Part shown: piece after piece, positions 8,372 through 16,374 of the stretch
How the letters are laid out: every line of letters begins with the position of its first letter
How positions within the stretch are numbered: position 1 is the first letter of the stretch
Assembly (NCBI RefSeq): GCF_006539525.1
Contig: NZ_BJNE01000010.1
Span: forward strand, 57,282-121,281
Source: Glutamicibacter nicotianae
GTDB lineage: Bacteria > Actinomycetota > Actinomycetes > Actinomycetales > Micrococcaceae
Direction: 5' to 3'
Length of the DNA: 64,000 bases
Translations under genes and position numbers: made by a program
The notes under the pieces: model-generated
The model's input: only the letters and a program-made list of their open reading frames with translations
What the model was told of the DNA's origin: nothing
Databases searched by the model: none

Positions 8372-8839
8372 ATGGATGGAACCACCCTGCGGGTGCAGGT
8401 GCCGATGCGCTGGGGCGACATGGATGCCTACGGCCATGTCAATAACGTCAACCTGATCCGGCTGATGGAAGAAGCGCGCATCGCCGGCTTCGGCGTGCCC
8501 GGCGGCACCGGGGCGCCAGGCGCCCAGCCGCAGGCCGACATCTTCTCGGCGGTGCCGGTCGGAACCCAGATCCTCGTTGTCGAGCATCGGGTGCGCTACT
8601 CCCGTCCGCTGGAATACCGCAACGTGCCGGTCAACGTGGACCTCTGGGTTGCCAATATCAAGCCTGCGAGCTTCGACATCTGCTACGAATTCCGCGACCC
8701 GGTGGAAGACCACCTGTGCGTCAAAGCGGCCACGACCCTGGCCTATTTCGACCCGGCGACCTCGCGCGTGCAGCGCCTGAGCCCCGAGGAACGGGCAGGG
8801 CTCAGCGCATATGAAGGGCCCTCGACCTTCCCGAAGTGA
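8372..8839 (+). CDS. Acyl-CoA thioesterase, hotdog fold (4HBT/FadM-YbgC type)
   Basis: 155 residues. The N-terminal RWGDMDAYGHVNNVNLIRLMEEAR is the hallmark of this thioesterase family, with the catalytic Asp in WGDMDAYGH. The remainder follows the hotdog pattern (VVEHRVRYSRPLEYR). It would hydrolyse acyl-CoA thioesters in the cytoplasm; chain length is unknown. The gene directly follows the App1-like phosphatase gene with a 2-bp gap, which suggests a shared lipid-related task. Confidence 0.85.
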   Translation: MDGTTLRVQVPMRWGDMDAYGHVNNVNLIRLMEEARIAGFGVPGGTGAPGAQPQADIFSAVPVGTQILVVEHRVRYSRPLEYRNVPVNVDLWVANIKPASFDICYEFRDPVEDHLCVKAATTLAYFDPATSRVQRLSPEERAGLSAYEGPSTFPK

Positions 8840-8858
8840 GCACTTGGGCTCCTGTCAA

Positions 8859-8877
8859 TTAGGATTGATCTATCTAC
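8859..8877 (+). promoter_or_regulatory. Weak iron-box-like sequence before the SIP gene
   Basis: TTAGGATTGATCTATCTAC matches the 19-bp DtxR/IdeR consensus (TTAGGTTAGGCTAACCTAA) at 11 positions, with both outer arms best preserved. It lies 25 bp before the GTG start of a siderophore-interacting protein, the kind of gene IdeR controls. The match is modest. Confidence 0.35.
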
Positions 8878-8902
8878 CCTTATTAAGACAGGAAGTGATG
8901 TT

Positions 8903-9757
8903 GTGTCCCAGCCCGCTGGTGGTCGCCCGCAAACTGGAGGTCGCCCCGCGCGCCCTCAGGTCCTCCTGCAGGTCCTCAAGCGTGAGAGCATCGCACCGCA
9001 TCTGGTGCGGCTCACCCTTGGTGGCCCAGGCATCTCAAATTTCGTCGACAAGCCGGTCACTGATCGCTACGTGAAATTCCTGTTCGCCAAGCCCGAGCTG
9101 GGACTCGAGCTGCCCTACGACATGGAGGCGCTGCGCGAGCAGCTGGCTCCCGAGGACATGCCGGTTCGCCGCACCTACACCGTGCGCCGCAGTGACATGG
9201 AGGCGGGCACCATCGAGGTCGACTTCGTGGTCCACGGCGATGAGGGCCTGGCAGGCCCGTGGGCGCGAGATGCGCAGATCGGCTCGTCCATCTGCTTCTC
9301 GGGCCCGGGCGGCATGTTCGTCCCCAAGGAAGAATTCGATTTCCACTTCTTCGCCGGAGACGAAACCGCCATCCCCGCCATCGCCGCATCCCTGGAATCC
9401 ATGTCCCCGCAGATGAAGGGCCTGGTGGTCATCGAGGTCGCCGATGAGGCCGATGAAATGCAGCTGCAGGCTCCGGCCGGCATGGAGATCCGCTGGATCC
9501 ACCGCAATGGGCAGTTCACCCCTGAAAGCACCATTCTCGAGTCGGTGATCCGCGAGATCCCGTGGCCCGAGGGCCGCGTGCAGGTCTTCGCCCACGGTGA
9601 GCGCGAAGTGATGAAGAAGCTGCGCCACTTCTTCTATGACGAGCATGGAGTGGACCGCCGCGACATGTCGCTATCCGCCTACTGGGCCTACGGCCGCGCC
9701 GAAGACGCGTTCCAGGCCGAGAAGCGCACGGACATCGGCAAGATTTTCGCCGATTAG
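8903..9757 (+). CDS. Siderophore-interacting protein, FAD-binding ferric-siderophore reductase
   Basis: 284 residues from GTG 8903, with AGGAAG upstream. The first domain has the ViuB/SIP flavin-binding motif RRTYTVRR (residues about 93-100) and FVVHGDEGLAGPWA. The second is the NAD(P)H domain, with FAGDETAIPAIAASLE and the C-terminal YWAYGRAEDAF signature. Members reduce Fe(III)-siderophores in the cytoplasm to release iron. The gene stands alone; no siderophore transporter is adjacent. Iron-box-like sequences lie on both sides of it, so iron repression is plausible. Confidence 0.9.
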   Translation: MSQPAGGRPQTGGRPARPQVLLQVLKRESIAPHLVRLTLGGPGISNFVDKPVTDRYVKFLFAKPELGLELPYDMEALREQLAPEDMPVRRTYTVRRSDMEAGTIEVDFVVHGDEGLAGPWARDAQIGSSICFSGPGGMFVPKEEFDFHFFAGDETAIPAIAASLESMSPQMKGLVVIEVADEADEMQLQAPAGMEIRWIHRNGQFTPESTILESVIREIPWPEGRVQVFAHGEREVMKKLRHFFYDEHGVDRRDMSLSAYWAYGRAEDAFQAEKRTDIGKIFAD

Positions 9758-9785
9758 CCTGAGTCTGTCACCTGATTCGCCGAAG

Positions 9786-9799
9786 TTAGATCGACCTAA
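9786..9799. promoter_or_regulatory. Palindrome TTAGATCGACCTAA
   Basis: Twelve of 14 positions are symmetric. The 19-mer ending at 9799 matches 13 positions of the DtxR/IdeR consensus, but the spacing of its arms is not that of a classical iron box. It stands 30 bp after the SIP stop and 31 bp before the TTGACG element of the RNA gene that follows. Confidence 0.35.
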
Positions 9800-9830
9800 G
9801 AAACTATTTGAAAAATTACGCAAATAGGTA

Positions 9831-9868
9831 TTGACGTTATTGCCGGTTCTTAGGTTATGCTTATTCCA
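9831..9868 (+). promoter_or_regulatory. Candidate promoter overlapped by iron-box-like site
   Basis: TTGACG (9831-9836) could be the -35 box and TATGCT (9856-9861) the -10 box, with a long 19-bp spacer. TTAGGTTATGCTTATTCCA (9850-9868) lies over the -10 region. It matches the DtxR/IdeR consensus at 13 of 19 positions, including the first eight without a break. A repressor bound here would shut off the RNA gene that follows. Confidence 0.45.
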
Positions 9869-10078
9869 GAGCTTCTCCCGTGTGTGGTCGGGAGAAGCGT
9901 CAAGCTTGACCGATATTTATCGGCTAGCTCACTGCATGCCGGGGCTGCTCACCTCGGAGCAGTGAGGGGCGTAGCCGGCTTGAATTAGGGGAACGGAGAA
10001 TCGGAGGACTTGCTCAGTCAGCCGATTCGTCGAAAAGGGAGCTTATCAAGATTGCACACCTTGATAAGCTCCCTTTCT
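9868..10078 (+). ncRNA. Candidate structured non-coding RNA, about 210 nt
   Basis: No coding frame of merit lies here, yet nearly the whole segment folds. There is a perfect 10-bp hairpin at 9871-9898 (GCTTCTCCCG arms). A stem 9900-9905/9978-9983 encloses hairpins at 9910-9923 and 9928-9966. Another hairpin follows at 9998-10028 (GAATCGG arms), and finally a 17-bp terminator. The start matches the promoter described at 9831-9868, and no gene follows on the plus strand, so this is a stand-alone transcript rather than a leader. I do not recognise it as tmRNA, RNase P, SRP or 6S RNA. An iron-regulated sRNA is the working idea. Confidence 0.55.
10034..10078 (+). terminator. Strong bidirectional terminator
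   Basis: A 17-bp perfect stem (AAAGGGAGCTTATCAAG and its complement) with a 9-nt loop at 10051-10059, ending in TTTCT on the plus strand and TTTTC on the minus strand. It ends the candidate RNA (+) and the alkA-like gene (-), whose stop is at 10084. Confidence 0.9.
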
Positions 10079-10083
10079 CGTCC

Positions 10084-10929
10084 CTAGGGATTTGCTGCAT
10101 CAAAAGACCACAGCAGTAGGGTCGCCAGATAGCCAGCGCCCCGCGGCGGGGGTGCGACGACCGCACCGCCATCGCGAAGCTTCCCCAGGGCTCGGCGGAC
10201 GACCAGATCCGAATCGAGGAAAATCTCCGGATCCCGCAATCCGCGCAGCGCCATGTAATTGCGCGTCCATGGGCCCACCCCGCGCAGCGCTTGGAGCTGA
10301 TCCAGGAATGCCGGTGCGTCGCCAAGCAGGAATTGCCCGCTGAGCTCGAACCATTCGGCCACCGATTGCAGTGTCACCGCCCGCGAAAGCGGGCAGCGTA
10401 TGATCTGCTGCAATTCTGCAGGCGTGCAGGCGGCCGTTGCGGCAGCCGAGGGGAAGGCCTGAAGGCCTGAGTTGTGCGGCTGGCCCAACGCATCGACGTA
10501 GCGTCCACCCAAGGTCCGTGCCGCCGCCAGGGACACCTGCTGCCCGATGACAGTGGTCGCCAGGGCCTCGAAAGGATCCGGGTAGCTGATCAGCCGCAGG
10601 TGGGGGAAGGCCATGGCCAGCGGCTGGTAGCCCGGCAGGGCACCAAGCGCCGCATAGGCCGCACTGGTGTCCTGCTGCAGCCCCAGCCAATGGTTGATGA
10701 TCCCGGTCAGCCGGGCAACGGATTCCGGCGGGGCGTCATGGGTGAGCGATACGCCGAAGGCATCCAGCCTCAGGGAAATTTCTACCAGGTGTCCCTGCAC
10801 CTGCAGGATGCGCTGGACCTGGGCCGCGGCGGGGTCCAGCCGCTCCTGGGCTGGCAGCGAATGCAATGCCAGCACCGCCAGCGCGTGGCTGGCATCCAGA
10901 GTTCCCGTTGCAGGCAGGCGCAGTTCCAT
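10084..10929 (-). CDS. alkA: DNA-3-methyladenine glycosylase II, AlkA type (HhH-GPD)
   Basis: 281 residues. The helix-hairpin-helix LQALRGVGPWTRNYMALRGL and the downstream catalytic aspartate in FLDSDLVVRRALG are the AlkA signature. DPFEALATTVIGQQVSLAAARTL is the conserved helix before them. The protein excises alkylated purines from DNA. The N-terminal 80-90 residues are the AlkA-specific domain; no Ada regulatory domain is attached. The downstream partner on the same strand, the Tag glycosylase, ends 4 bp before this start, so both repair genes form an operon. Confidence 0.88.
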   Translation of the reverse strand: MELRLPATGTLDASHALAVLALHSLPAQERLDPAAAQVQRILQVQGHLVEISLRLDAFGVSLTHDAPPESVARLTGIINHWLGLQQDTSAAYAALGALPGYQPLAMAFPHLRLISYPDPFEALATTVIGQQVSLAAARTLGGRYVDALGQPHNSGLQAFPSAAATAACTPAELQQIIRCPLSRAVTLQSVAEWFELSGQFLLGDAPAFLDQLQALRGVGPWTRNYMALRGLRDPEIFLDSDLVVRRALGKLRDGGAVVAPPPRGAGYLATLLLWSFDAANP

Positions 10930-10933
10930 TTGT

Positions 10934-11527
10934 TCAGGCCCAGATGCCGGAGGTGCCGCGGCGGTGCGAGCCGATCAGGTGGGTGTCCACCATGCCGATG
11001 GCTTCCATCAGGGCGTACATGGTGGTCGGGCCGACGAACTTGAAGCCCCGCTTCTTCAGCGCCTTGGCCAGCTCCTTGGACTCCGGGCTTTGCGTGGGGA
11101 TCTCGGTGAAGGTGCGCGGAGCCGGCGTCTGCTCCGGCTTGAATGACCAGATGAAATCGGACAGGCCGCCCTCTTCTCGAAGCATCAGGGTCGCTTCGGC
11201 GTTGGCGATTGTTGCGCGGATCTTGAGCCGATTGCGCACGATCCCTGCATCCTCCATCAGCCGATTGAAGTCATCCTCGGTGAACAGGGCGACTTTCTCG
11301 GGATCGAAGTACTCGAAGGCCTGGCGGAATGCCTCGCGCTTGGAAAGGATAATGGCCCAGGACAGGCCCGACTGGAAGCATTCAAGGCTGAGCCGCTCGA
11401 AAAGGCCGGCTTCGGTAGTGATCGGCATGCCCCATTCGGCATCGTAGTACGCGCGGAGCATGCCATTCGAAGCGGCCCAGCGAGGGCGCGCCAACCCGTC
11501 CTCGCCAACGATGAGATCTTCAGTCAT
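10934..11527 (-). CDS. tag: DNA-3-methyladenine glycosylase I (Tag)
   Basis: 197 residues from the ATG at 11527, where family similarity begins. Typical Tag segments are DAEWGMP, LFERLSLECFQSGLSWAIILSKRE, LMEDAGIVRNRLKI and LKKRGFKFVGPTTMYALMEAIG. It removes 3-methyladenine from DNA. Of the four zinc ligands of E. coli Tag (Cys4, His17, His175, Cys179), only the His in DTHLIGSH is clearly kept: the first two positions read Arg/Trp and Tyr here. First gene of a two-gene repair operon with alkA; an ArsR gene is divergent. Confidence 0.88.
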   Translation of the reverse strand: MTEDLIVGEDGLARPRWAASNGMLRAYYDAEWGMPITTEAGLFERLSLECFQSGLSWAIILSKREAFRQAFEYFDPEKVALFTEDDFNRLMEDAGIVRNRLKIRATIANAEATLMLREEGGLSDFIWSFKPEQTPAPRTFTEIPTQSPESKELAKALKKRGFKFVGPTTMYALMEAIGMVDTHLIGSHRRGTSGIWA

Positions 11528-11596
11528 ATTTTCATCTTCCCATCCATCCGGATTCTCGCAGTGCCATGCAACGTTTCGTTTCGCGGCCACCTGGCC

Positions 11597-11620
11597 TATC
11601 ATCGTTATATGGCGATAATA
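11597..11620 (+). promoter_or_regulatory. ArsR operator overlapping its own start codon
   Basis: A 24-bp near-palindrome, 18 of 24 positions symmetric, with arms TATCATCG and CGATAATA around the centre TATA. It spans the arsR start ATG at 11609. ArsR/SmtB repressors of metal efflux bind such imperfect 12-2-12 type repeats. The position suggests a leaderless or nearly leaderless message and direct autorepression. Confidence 0.55.
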
Positions 11621-11980
11621 GAGTCAGATATCGATGCAGTGGAAGTCCGCAACGGCAAGCTCCAGTTCGCGGCGCTCTTCCATGCGCTCGCCGACCCGAC
11701 GAGGCTGCTGATCCTTGACCACCTGCGGACCGGGGAGCACAAGGTCAGGGAACTGACCGAGCATCTGGGCCTGGCCCAAAGCACGGTCAGCGCGCACCTG
11801 TCCTGCCTGAAGGACACCGGCCTGGTCCGCGTCAGAAGCCAGGGGCGGGCCAGCATCTACTCGCTGGGCCAGCAAGAAGCGCTTGATGCCCTGGCCGCCG
11901 CCGCGTCGGCACTGCTGCCGCAGGACGCGGCCCACCACCAGTGGCACGAAGCCCACGGCACGGACCGGAGGGAGGACTGA
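11609..11980 (+). CDS. ArsR/SmtB-family metal-responsive repressor
   Basis: 123 residues from ATG 11609, with no ribosome site upstream. The winged helix is clear: FHALADPTRLLILDHLRTGEHKVRELTEHL, then the recognition helix AQSTVSAHLSCLKDTGLVRV. His-rich C-terminal residues (DAAHHQWHEAHG) could bind metal at the alpha-5 site used by zinc or nickel/cobalt sensors. It is followed 2 bp later by a cation diffusion facilitator, so the pair is a classic metal-triggered efflux unit. Which metal is sensed, probably zinc or cobalt, is inferred. Confidence 0.88.
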   Translation: MAIIESDIDAVEVRNGKLQFAALFHALADPTRLLILDHLRTGEHKVRELTEHLGLAQSTVSAHLSCLKDTGLVRVRSQGRASIYSLGQQEALDALAAAASALLPQDAAHHQWHEAHGTDRRED

Positions 11981-11982
11981 GC

Positions 11983-12909
11983 ATGGGACACGACCACTCC
12001 CACGGCCACTCGCATGACCATTCAGGAGCCAACCGGACCCGTCTGGCGTGGGCCTTCGCCATCACCGCGACGATCCTCGTCGCCGAAGTGGTTGGCGCGA
12101 TCCTCACCAATTCCCTGGCCTTGCTGGTTGACGCGGCGCATATGCTCACCGATACCCTGGGGCTCCTGCTCGCGCTGACCGCCGCCAACCTGATCATGCG
12201 CAAGCCCACGACGAAGCGCACCTGGGGATTCCGCCGCGCCGAAGTGCTCTCGGCTACCTTCCAATCGGCCTTGCTGCTGGCGGTGGGCATCTATGCCGCG
12301 GTCGACGCGGTCCGCCGGCTCTTCGCCCCGGCAGAAGTGCAGCCGGCCGGGCTGCTGGCCTTCGGCATCATCGGCCTGGCCGGCAACGTCATCTCCATGT
12401 GGATCATTTCCGCGGGTCGCAACAACAACCTCAACATGCGCGCGGCCTTCCTGGAAGTGGTCAACGACGCATTGGGCTCGGTCGCCGTCATCATTGCCGC
12501 ACTGGTGATCACCTTCACCGGGTGGATGCGGGCGGACTCCGTGGCGGCCCTGGTGATCAGCGCCCTGATTGTTCCACGGGCCATGAAGCTGCTGGGGGAG
12601 ACCACCCACATCCTGCTCGAATCCACGCCGAAGGGCTTGGATTTGATCGCGGTCAGGGAGCATTTGGAAGCATTGCCCGGAGTCATCGCGGTGCACGATT
12701 TGCACGCCAGCCAGATTGCCTCCAACCTCCCGGTGCTCACCGCCCATGTGGTGGTCGAGGACTCGGTGTTCAGCGCCGGCGCGGCCGGCGGGTTGCTGCG
12801 CGAGCTGCAGCAATGCGTGGCCGACCACTTCACCGTGAGCATTGAGCACTCGACCTTCCAGATCGAGCCGGCCTCGCACCAGCTCAGCGAACGCGAGCAC
12901 GGTTGCTAG
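11983..12909 (+). CDS. Cation diffusion facilitator (CDF) metal efflux transporter
   Basis: 308 residues from ATG 11983 with a strong GGAGGGAGGA site. A His-rich N terminus (GHDHSHGHSHDHSG) precedes six hydrophobic helices. The metal-site motifs are in place: LLVDAAHMLTD in helix 2 (HxxxD) and EVVNDALGS in helix 5 (xxxND). The cytoplasmic C-terminal domain binds regulatory metal and dimerises (LPGVIAVHDLHASQI). CzcD/ZitB-like members export Zn2+ and sometimes Co2+/Cd2+ in exchange for protons. Cotranscribed with the ArsR repressor gene. Confidence 0.92.
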   Translation: MGHDHSHGHSHDHSGANRTRLAWAFAITATILVAEVVGAILTNSLALLVDAAHMLTDTLGLLLALTAANLIMRKPTTKRTWGFRRAEVLSATFQSALLLAVGIYAAVDAVRRLFAPAEVQPAGLLAFGIIGLAGNVISMWIISAGRNNNLNMRAAFLEVVNDALGSVAVIIAALVITFTGWMRADSVAALVISALIVPRAMKLLGETTHILLESTPKGLDLIAVREHLEALPGVIAVHDLHASQIASNLPVLTAHVVVEDSVFSAGAAGGLLRELQQCVADHFTVSIEHSTFQIEPASHQLSEREHGC

Positions 12910-13031
12910 GCGGACAGCACCGGGTGGAGGCGATCCGCGGCTTCGCTCATCCCCTGGTATGACGTGGCCCCGCTGAACTGGATCCTGGCGGTTGATGCCG
13001 GTATGGCTAGGTGATTTGTAGTCTTTCTAAT

Positions 13032-13781
13032 ATGACTTCCGAGACTATGCCGAAAACCGAGAACGCGGTCGCTGCCCGCGGCCTGACCAAGACCTACGGG
13101 CACGACAGCACCAGGGTCGAAGCCCTGCGCGACGTCACCGTTTCCTTCGAACGATCCCGCTTCACCGCCATCATGGGCCCTTCGGGCTCCGGCAAATCCA
13201 CGCTGATGCACTGCCTGGCTGGCCTGGATACCGCCGATTCCGGCGAAATCGTCATTGGCGGGAAGAACCTGCTGGAACTGAGCGATGACCAGCTGACCGA
13301 GATGCGCCGCGAGCAGATCGGCTTCGTCTTCCAGTCCTTCAACCTGGTGCCCACCATCAGCGCCAAGGACAACATCCTGCTGCCGCTGTCGCTGGCCGGC
13401 AAGAAGCACGACCGCGACTGGTTCAACACCGTCATCCAGTCCCTGGGCCTGCGCGACCGGCTGAACCACAAGCCGCATGAGCTCTCCGGCGGCCAGCAGC
13501 AGCGCGTGGCGGTAGCCCGGGCGCTGCTCACCCGGCCGGAAGTCGTCTTCGGCGATGAGCCAACCGGCAACCTCGATTCGCGCACCGGCGCCGAAGTGCT
13601 CTCCTTGATGCGCACCTCCACCCGCGAGATGGGCCAGACCATCATCATGGTCACCCACGACCCGGTAGCCGCTTCCTACGCGGACAATGTGCTGCTGATG
13701 AAGGACGGCACGATTGTCGGATCCATCCAGGAGCCCACCGTGGCTGCCGTAACCGAGGCCCTGGCCTCCCTGGCGGAGTAG
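13032..13781 (+). CDS. ABC transporter ATP-binding protein, MacB/LolD type
   Basis: 249 residues from the ATG at 13032 (ATG at 13047 is an alternative). Nucleotide-binding motifs are complete: Walker A GPSGSGKST, Q-loop FVFQSFNLVPT, signature LSGGQQQRVAVARAL, Walker B VVFGDEPTGNLD and the H-loop His in IIMVTHDP. The NLVPT/TGNLDS wording is typical of the group energising FtsX-like permeases. The permease gene begins 3 bp after the stop. Together they make a type VII, mechanotransmission ABC system, often involved in antimicrobial peptide resistance or lipoprotein release; cargo unknown. Confidence 0.9.
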   Translation: MTSETMPKTENAVAARGLTKTYGHDSTRVEALRDVTVSFERSRFTAIMGPSGSGKSTLMHCLAGLDTADSGEIVIGGKNLLELSDDQLTEMRREQIGFVFQSFNLVPTISAKDNILLPLSLAGKKHDRDWFNTVIQSLGLRDRLNHKPHELSGGQQQRVAVARALLTRPEVVFGDEPTGNLDSRTGAEVLSLMRTSTREMGQTIIMVTHDPVAASYADNVLLMKDGTIVGSIQEPTVAAVTEALASLAE

Positions 13782-13784
13782 GCA

Positions 13785-16280
13785 ATGCTGCACGTAGCGC
13801 TTTCGAATATCAAGACCTATGCACGGCGGTATATCGCCGTCATCCTGGCGGTGGCCATCGGCACCGCCTTCCTCGCCGCAACCCTTGCGGTGAATTCCTC
13901 CACCCAGGCCACCTTGCGCAACTCCCTGGGCGATGCGTACAAGAATGCAGACCTGGTCGCCTACCCGGACTGGGATTTGCTGGGCGATGCCGATGAACCG
14001 ACCCGGCTGGACATGAAGGACATCGCAGCGATCCGCGACCTGCCCGGGGTCTCCACCGCCTACGGCGTGGGCTACGCCTACGGGCAGATGCACACCTCGG
14101 ACAACGGCTACACCGTGGCCCTGCAGCCGGTGGATCCCAACCAGCGGCTTGGCGGCCTGGAACTGCTCGAAGGGCGCCCGCCGCTGAGCGGCAACGAGAT
14201 GATCGTCGATGAGGCCCACGCCGAGGACATGGGCATCTCCATCGGCGATGTCGTGGCGCTGGGCAATGAGCAGGGCAAGACCGAGAACATGAAGATTGTC
14301 GGCATCCAGCGCTCCAGCACCAACCCGCAGGTGGCGGCCACCGCCCTGGGCGGGCTCAGCGAGAAGTCTTGGATCCAGTTCGCCGATGGGCAGGAGGACT
14401 TCGGGGAAATTGTGATCAACGCCCAGGGTCCGTTGCCCGCGCTGGAAACCCAGCTGCAGGAGCACTTCGCCAGCCAGCAGATGAAGGACATCGCCGTCCT
14501 CACCGCGGACGAGAAGGTCATCCACGATGTCGCGCAGATGACCGGAGGCACCGACCAGCTCACCGTCGTGCTCGTGGTCTTCGCGCTGATCGCCCTGGTG
14601 GTCACCGGGCTCGTCGTGGTCAACACCTTCTCCGTGGTGATCGCCCAGCGCACCCGCGAACTGGCGTTGCTGCGCATCCTGGGCGCCAAGCGCAAGCAGA
14701 TCCGCAGCTCGGTCCTCGTCGAGGCCCTGCTCATCGGCATCGCCGCCTCGATGATCGGCGTCCTGCTGGCCATCACCCTGATGGCCGGGCTGATCGAGGT
14801 GCTGCATGCACTGGTGCCGTCGATGTCCTATGCCACCTTGGCGCTGAACCCCGCCGGGATCATCATCCCGATCATCGTCGGCATCCTGATGACGGTGATC
14901 TCCGCCAGCCTGCCGGCACGCCGTGCCATGCGGCTGGCGCCGCTGGCAGCGCTGCGCCCCTTCGATGCGGCCAGCGTGAAGAACCGGGCCGGCAAGGTGC
15001 GCATCGTCATCGGCGCCCTGCTGGCACTGGCCGGAGCCGCGGGACTGGCCTACGGCGCGCTTGAAGGGGACCTGATCATCGCCTTCCTCGGCGGACTGGT
15101 GTCCTTCCCGGGCATCCTGATGCTCGCCTCGCTCTTCGTCCCCTCCAGCGTGGCGGGGATCGGCAAGGCCGTCGCAGGCAACTCGACGGCCGGCAAGCTG
15201 GCCGCGCTGAACGCCGTGCGCAACCCCGGGCGCACCACGGCCACTGCTACGGCGCTGCTGATCGGCGTCACCCTGGTGTCGATGATCATGGTTGGCGGGC
15301 AGACCGCCAAGGCCAGCTTGAACAACTCCATCGCCGGGGAATTCCCGGTGGATGTGATGGTCGCGTTGCCGGGCACCGGCCTGCAGGAAGCCGAGGCCCA
15401 GGACTTCGCCGAGCAGATCGGGGAACTGGAAGGCGTCGACGCCACCGCCACGTACGACTTCGGCTCTGCTACAGCGGAATTCAGCACGGAGGAACCCTAC
15501 GAGGTGCAGCTGATGGCCGTTGACCCGCAGTCATTTGCCGACGTGGCGCTGGCCGAGGGCATCGTTCCAAAAGATGGGCAGATCGTATTCACGCAGTGGC
15601 CCACCGAGGACGCCTCGCTGAGCATCGGCGGCCAGACGCTTCAAATCAAGTCCTCAACTGCCACGGTGGATGGGAACATCGTGAGCAAGCAGACCTTCAG
15701 CAAGCTCGGAATCGATGAATCGCAAGCCTTCTCCGGGATCCTGGTGAAGACCGATGAGCAGTTGGCCAGCTCGAAGATCAATGACCTGGTCAGCGAAATC
15801 GCGGATATCACCGGTGTGGACTCATCGATGATCTCTGGCGGCGTGGTCATGAAGTCCATGTTCTCCCAAGTCATCGACGTCCTGCTGGCAATCGTCTCGG
15901 CGCTGCTGGCGGTAGCGGTGCTGATCGCGCTGATTGGCGTCGCCAATACGCTCAGCCTCTCGGTGCTGGAGCGCACCAGGGAGAATTCCCTGCTGCGGGC
16001 CCTGGGCCTGAAGAAGAAGCAGCTGCGCAGCATGCTGGCCACCGAAGCGGTGCTCATCGGCGGTGTCGCGGCCTTGCTCGGCCTGGTGCTGGGCGTTGCC
16101 TACGGCCTGCTCGGAGCCCGCTCGGCGCTCTCCTCCATGGGTGCGATGACCTACGAGATCCCATGGTGGCAGCTGGCGGTGGTCCTGCTGATCAGCATTG
16201 TGGCAGCCCTGTTGGCCTCGGTGACTCCGGGCCGCCGGGCAGCAAAGCTGTCGCCGGTTGAAGGCCTGGCTACCGAGTAG
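13785..16280 (+). CDS. ABC transporter permease with two FtsX domains
   Basis: 831 residues, the normal length for the actinobacterial double-FtsX permease. A first helix at about residues 15-38 is followed by an extracytoplasmic domain of about 220 residues. A three-helix FtsX block follows (VVLVVFALIALVVTGLVVVNTF, then TRELALLRILGAKRKQIR). The arrangement is repeated in the second half, ending with the same block (SVLERTRENSLLRALGLKKKQLR) near the C terminus. Works with the ATPase encoded just upstream. A strong terminator follows, so the operon has two genes. Confidence 0.9.
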   Translation: MLHVALSNIKTYARRYIAVILAVAIGTAFLAATLAVNSSTQATLRNSLGDAYKNADLVAYPDWDLLGDADEPTRLDMKDIAAIRDLPGVSTAYGVGYAYGQMHTSDNGYTVALQPVDPNQRLGGLELLEGRPPLSGNEMIVDEAHAEDMGISIGDVVALGNEQGKTENMKIVGIQRSSTNPQVAATALGGLSEKSWIQFADGQEDFGEIVINAQGPLPALETQLQEHFASQQMKDIAVLTADEKVIHDVAQMTGGTDQLTVVLVVFALIALVVTGLVVVNTFSVVIAQRTRELALLRILGAKRKQIRSSVLVEALLIGIAASMIGVLLAITLMAGLIEVLHALVPSMSYATLALNPAGIIIPIIVGILMTVISASLPARRAMRLAPLAALRPFDAASVKNRAGKVRIVIGALLALAGAAGLAYGALEGDLIIAFLGGLVSFPGILMLASLFVPSSVAGIGKAVAGNSTAGKLAALNAVRNPGRTTATATALLIGVTLVSMIMVGGQTAKASLNNSIAGEFPVDVMVALPGTGLQEAEAQDFAEQIGELEGVDATATYDFGSATAEFSTEEPYEVQLMAVDPQSFADVALAEGIVPKDGQIVFTQWPTEDASLSIGGQTLQIKSSTATVDGNIVSKQTFSKLGIDESQAFSGILVKTDEQLASSKINDLVSEIADITGVDSSMISGGVVMKSMFSQVIDVLLAIVSALLAVAVLIALIGVANTLSLSVLERTRENSLLRALGLKKKQLRSMLATEAVLIGGVAALLGLVLGVAYGLLGARSALSSMGAMTYEIPWWQLAVVLLISIVAALLASVTPGRRAAKLSPVEGLATE

Positions 16281-16300
16281 CCGGCAACCAGCCAAGCTGC

Positions 16301-16344
16301 GGTGGCACTGGAAGCACTAGCATCCAGTGCCACCGTCTATTTTG
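16301..16344 (+). terminator. Rho-independent terminator
   Basis: A 13-bp perfect stem CGGTGGCACTGGA with its complement at 16324-16336 and a 10-nt loop, followed by TCTATTTT. It ends the ABC exporter operon. Confidence 0.9.
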
Positions 16345-16374
16345 GGCTTCGGCTGAGTCCGGTAGGCTGTCAGC

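Noticed and set aside
9970..10010. Riboswitch of ydaO type in the structured RNA region
   Set aside because: A short GGGGAACGGA string recalls it, but no coding gene follows and other conserved elements are missing.
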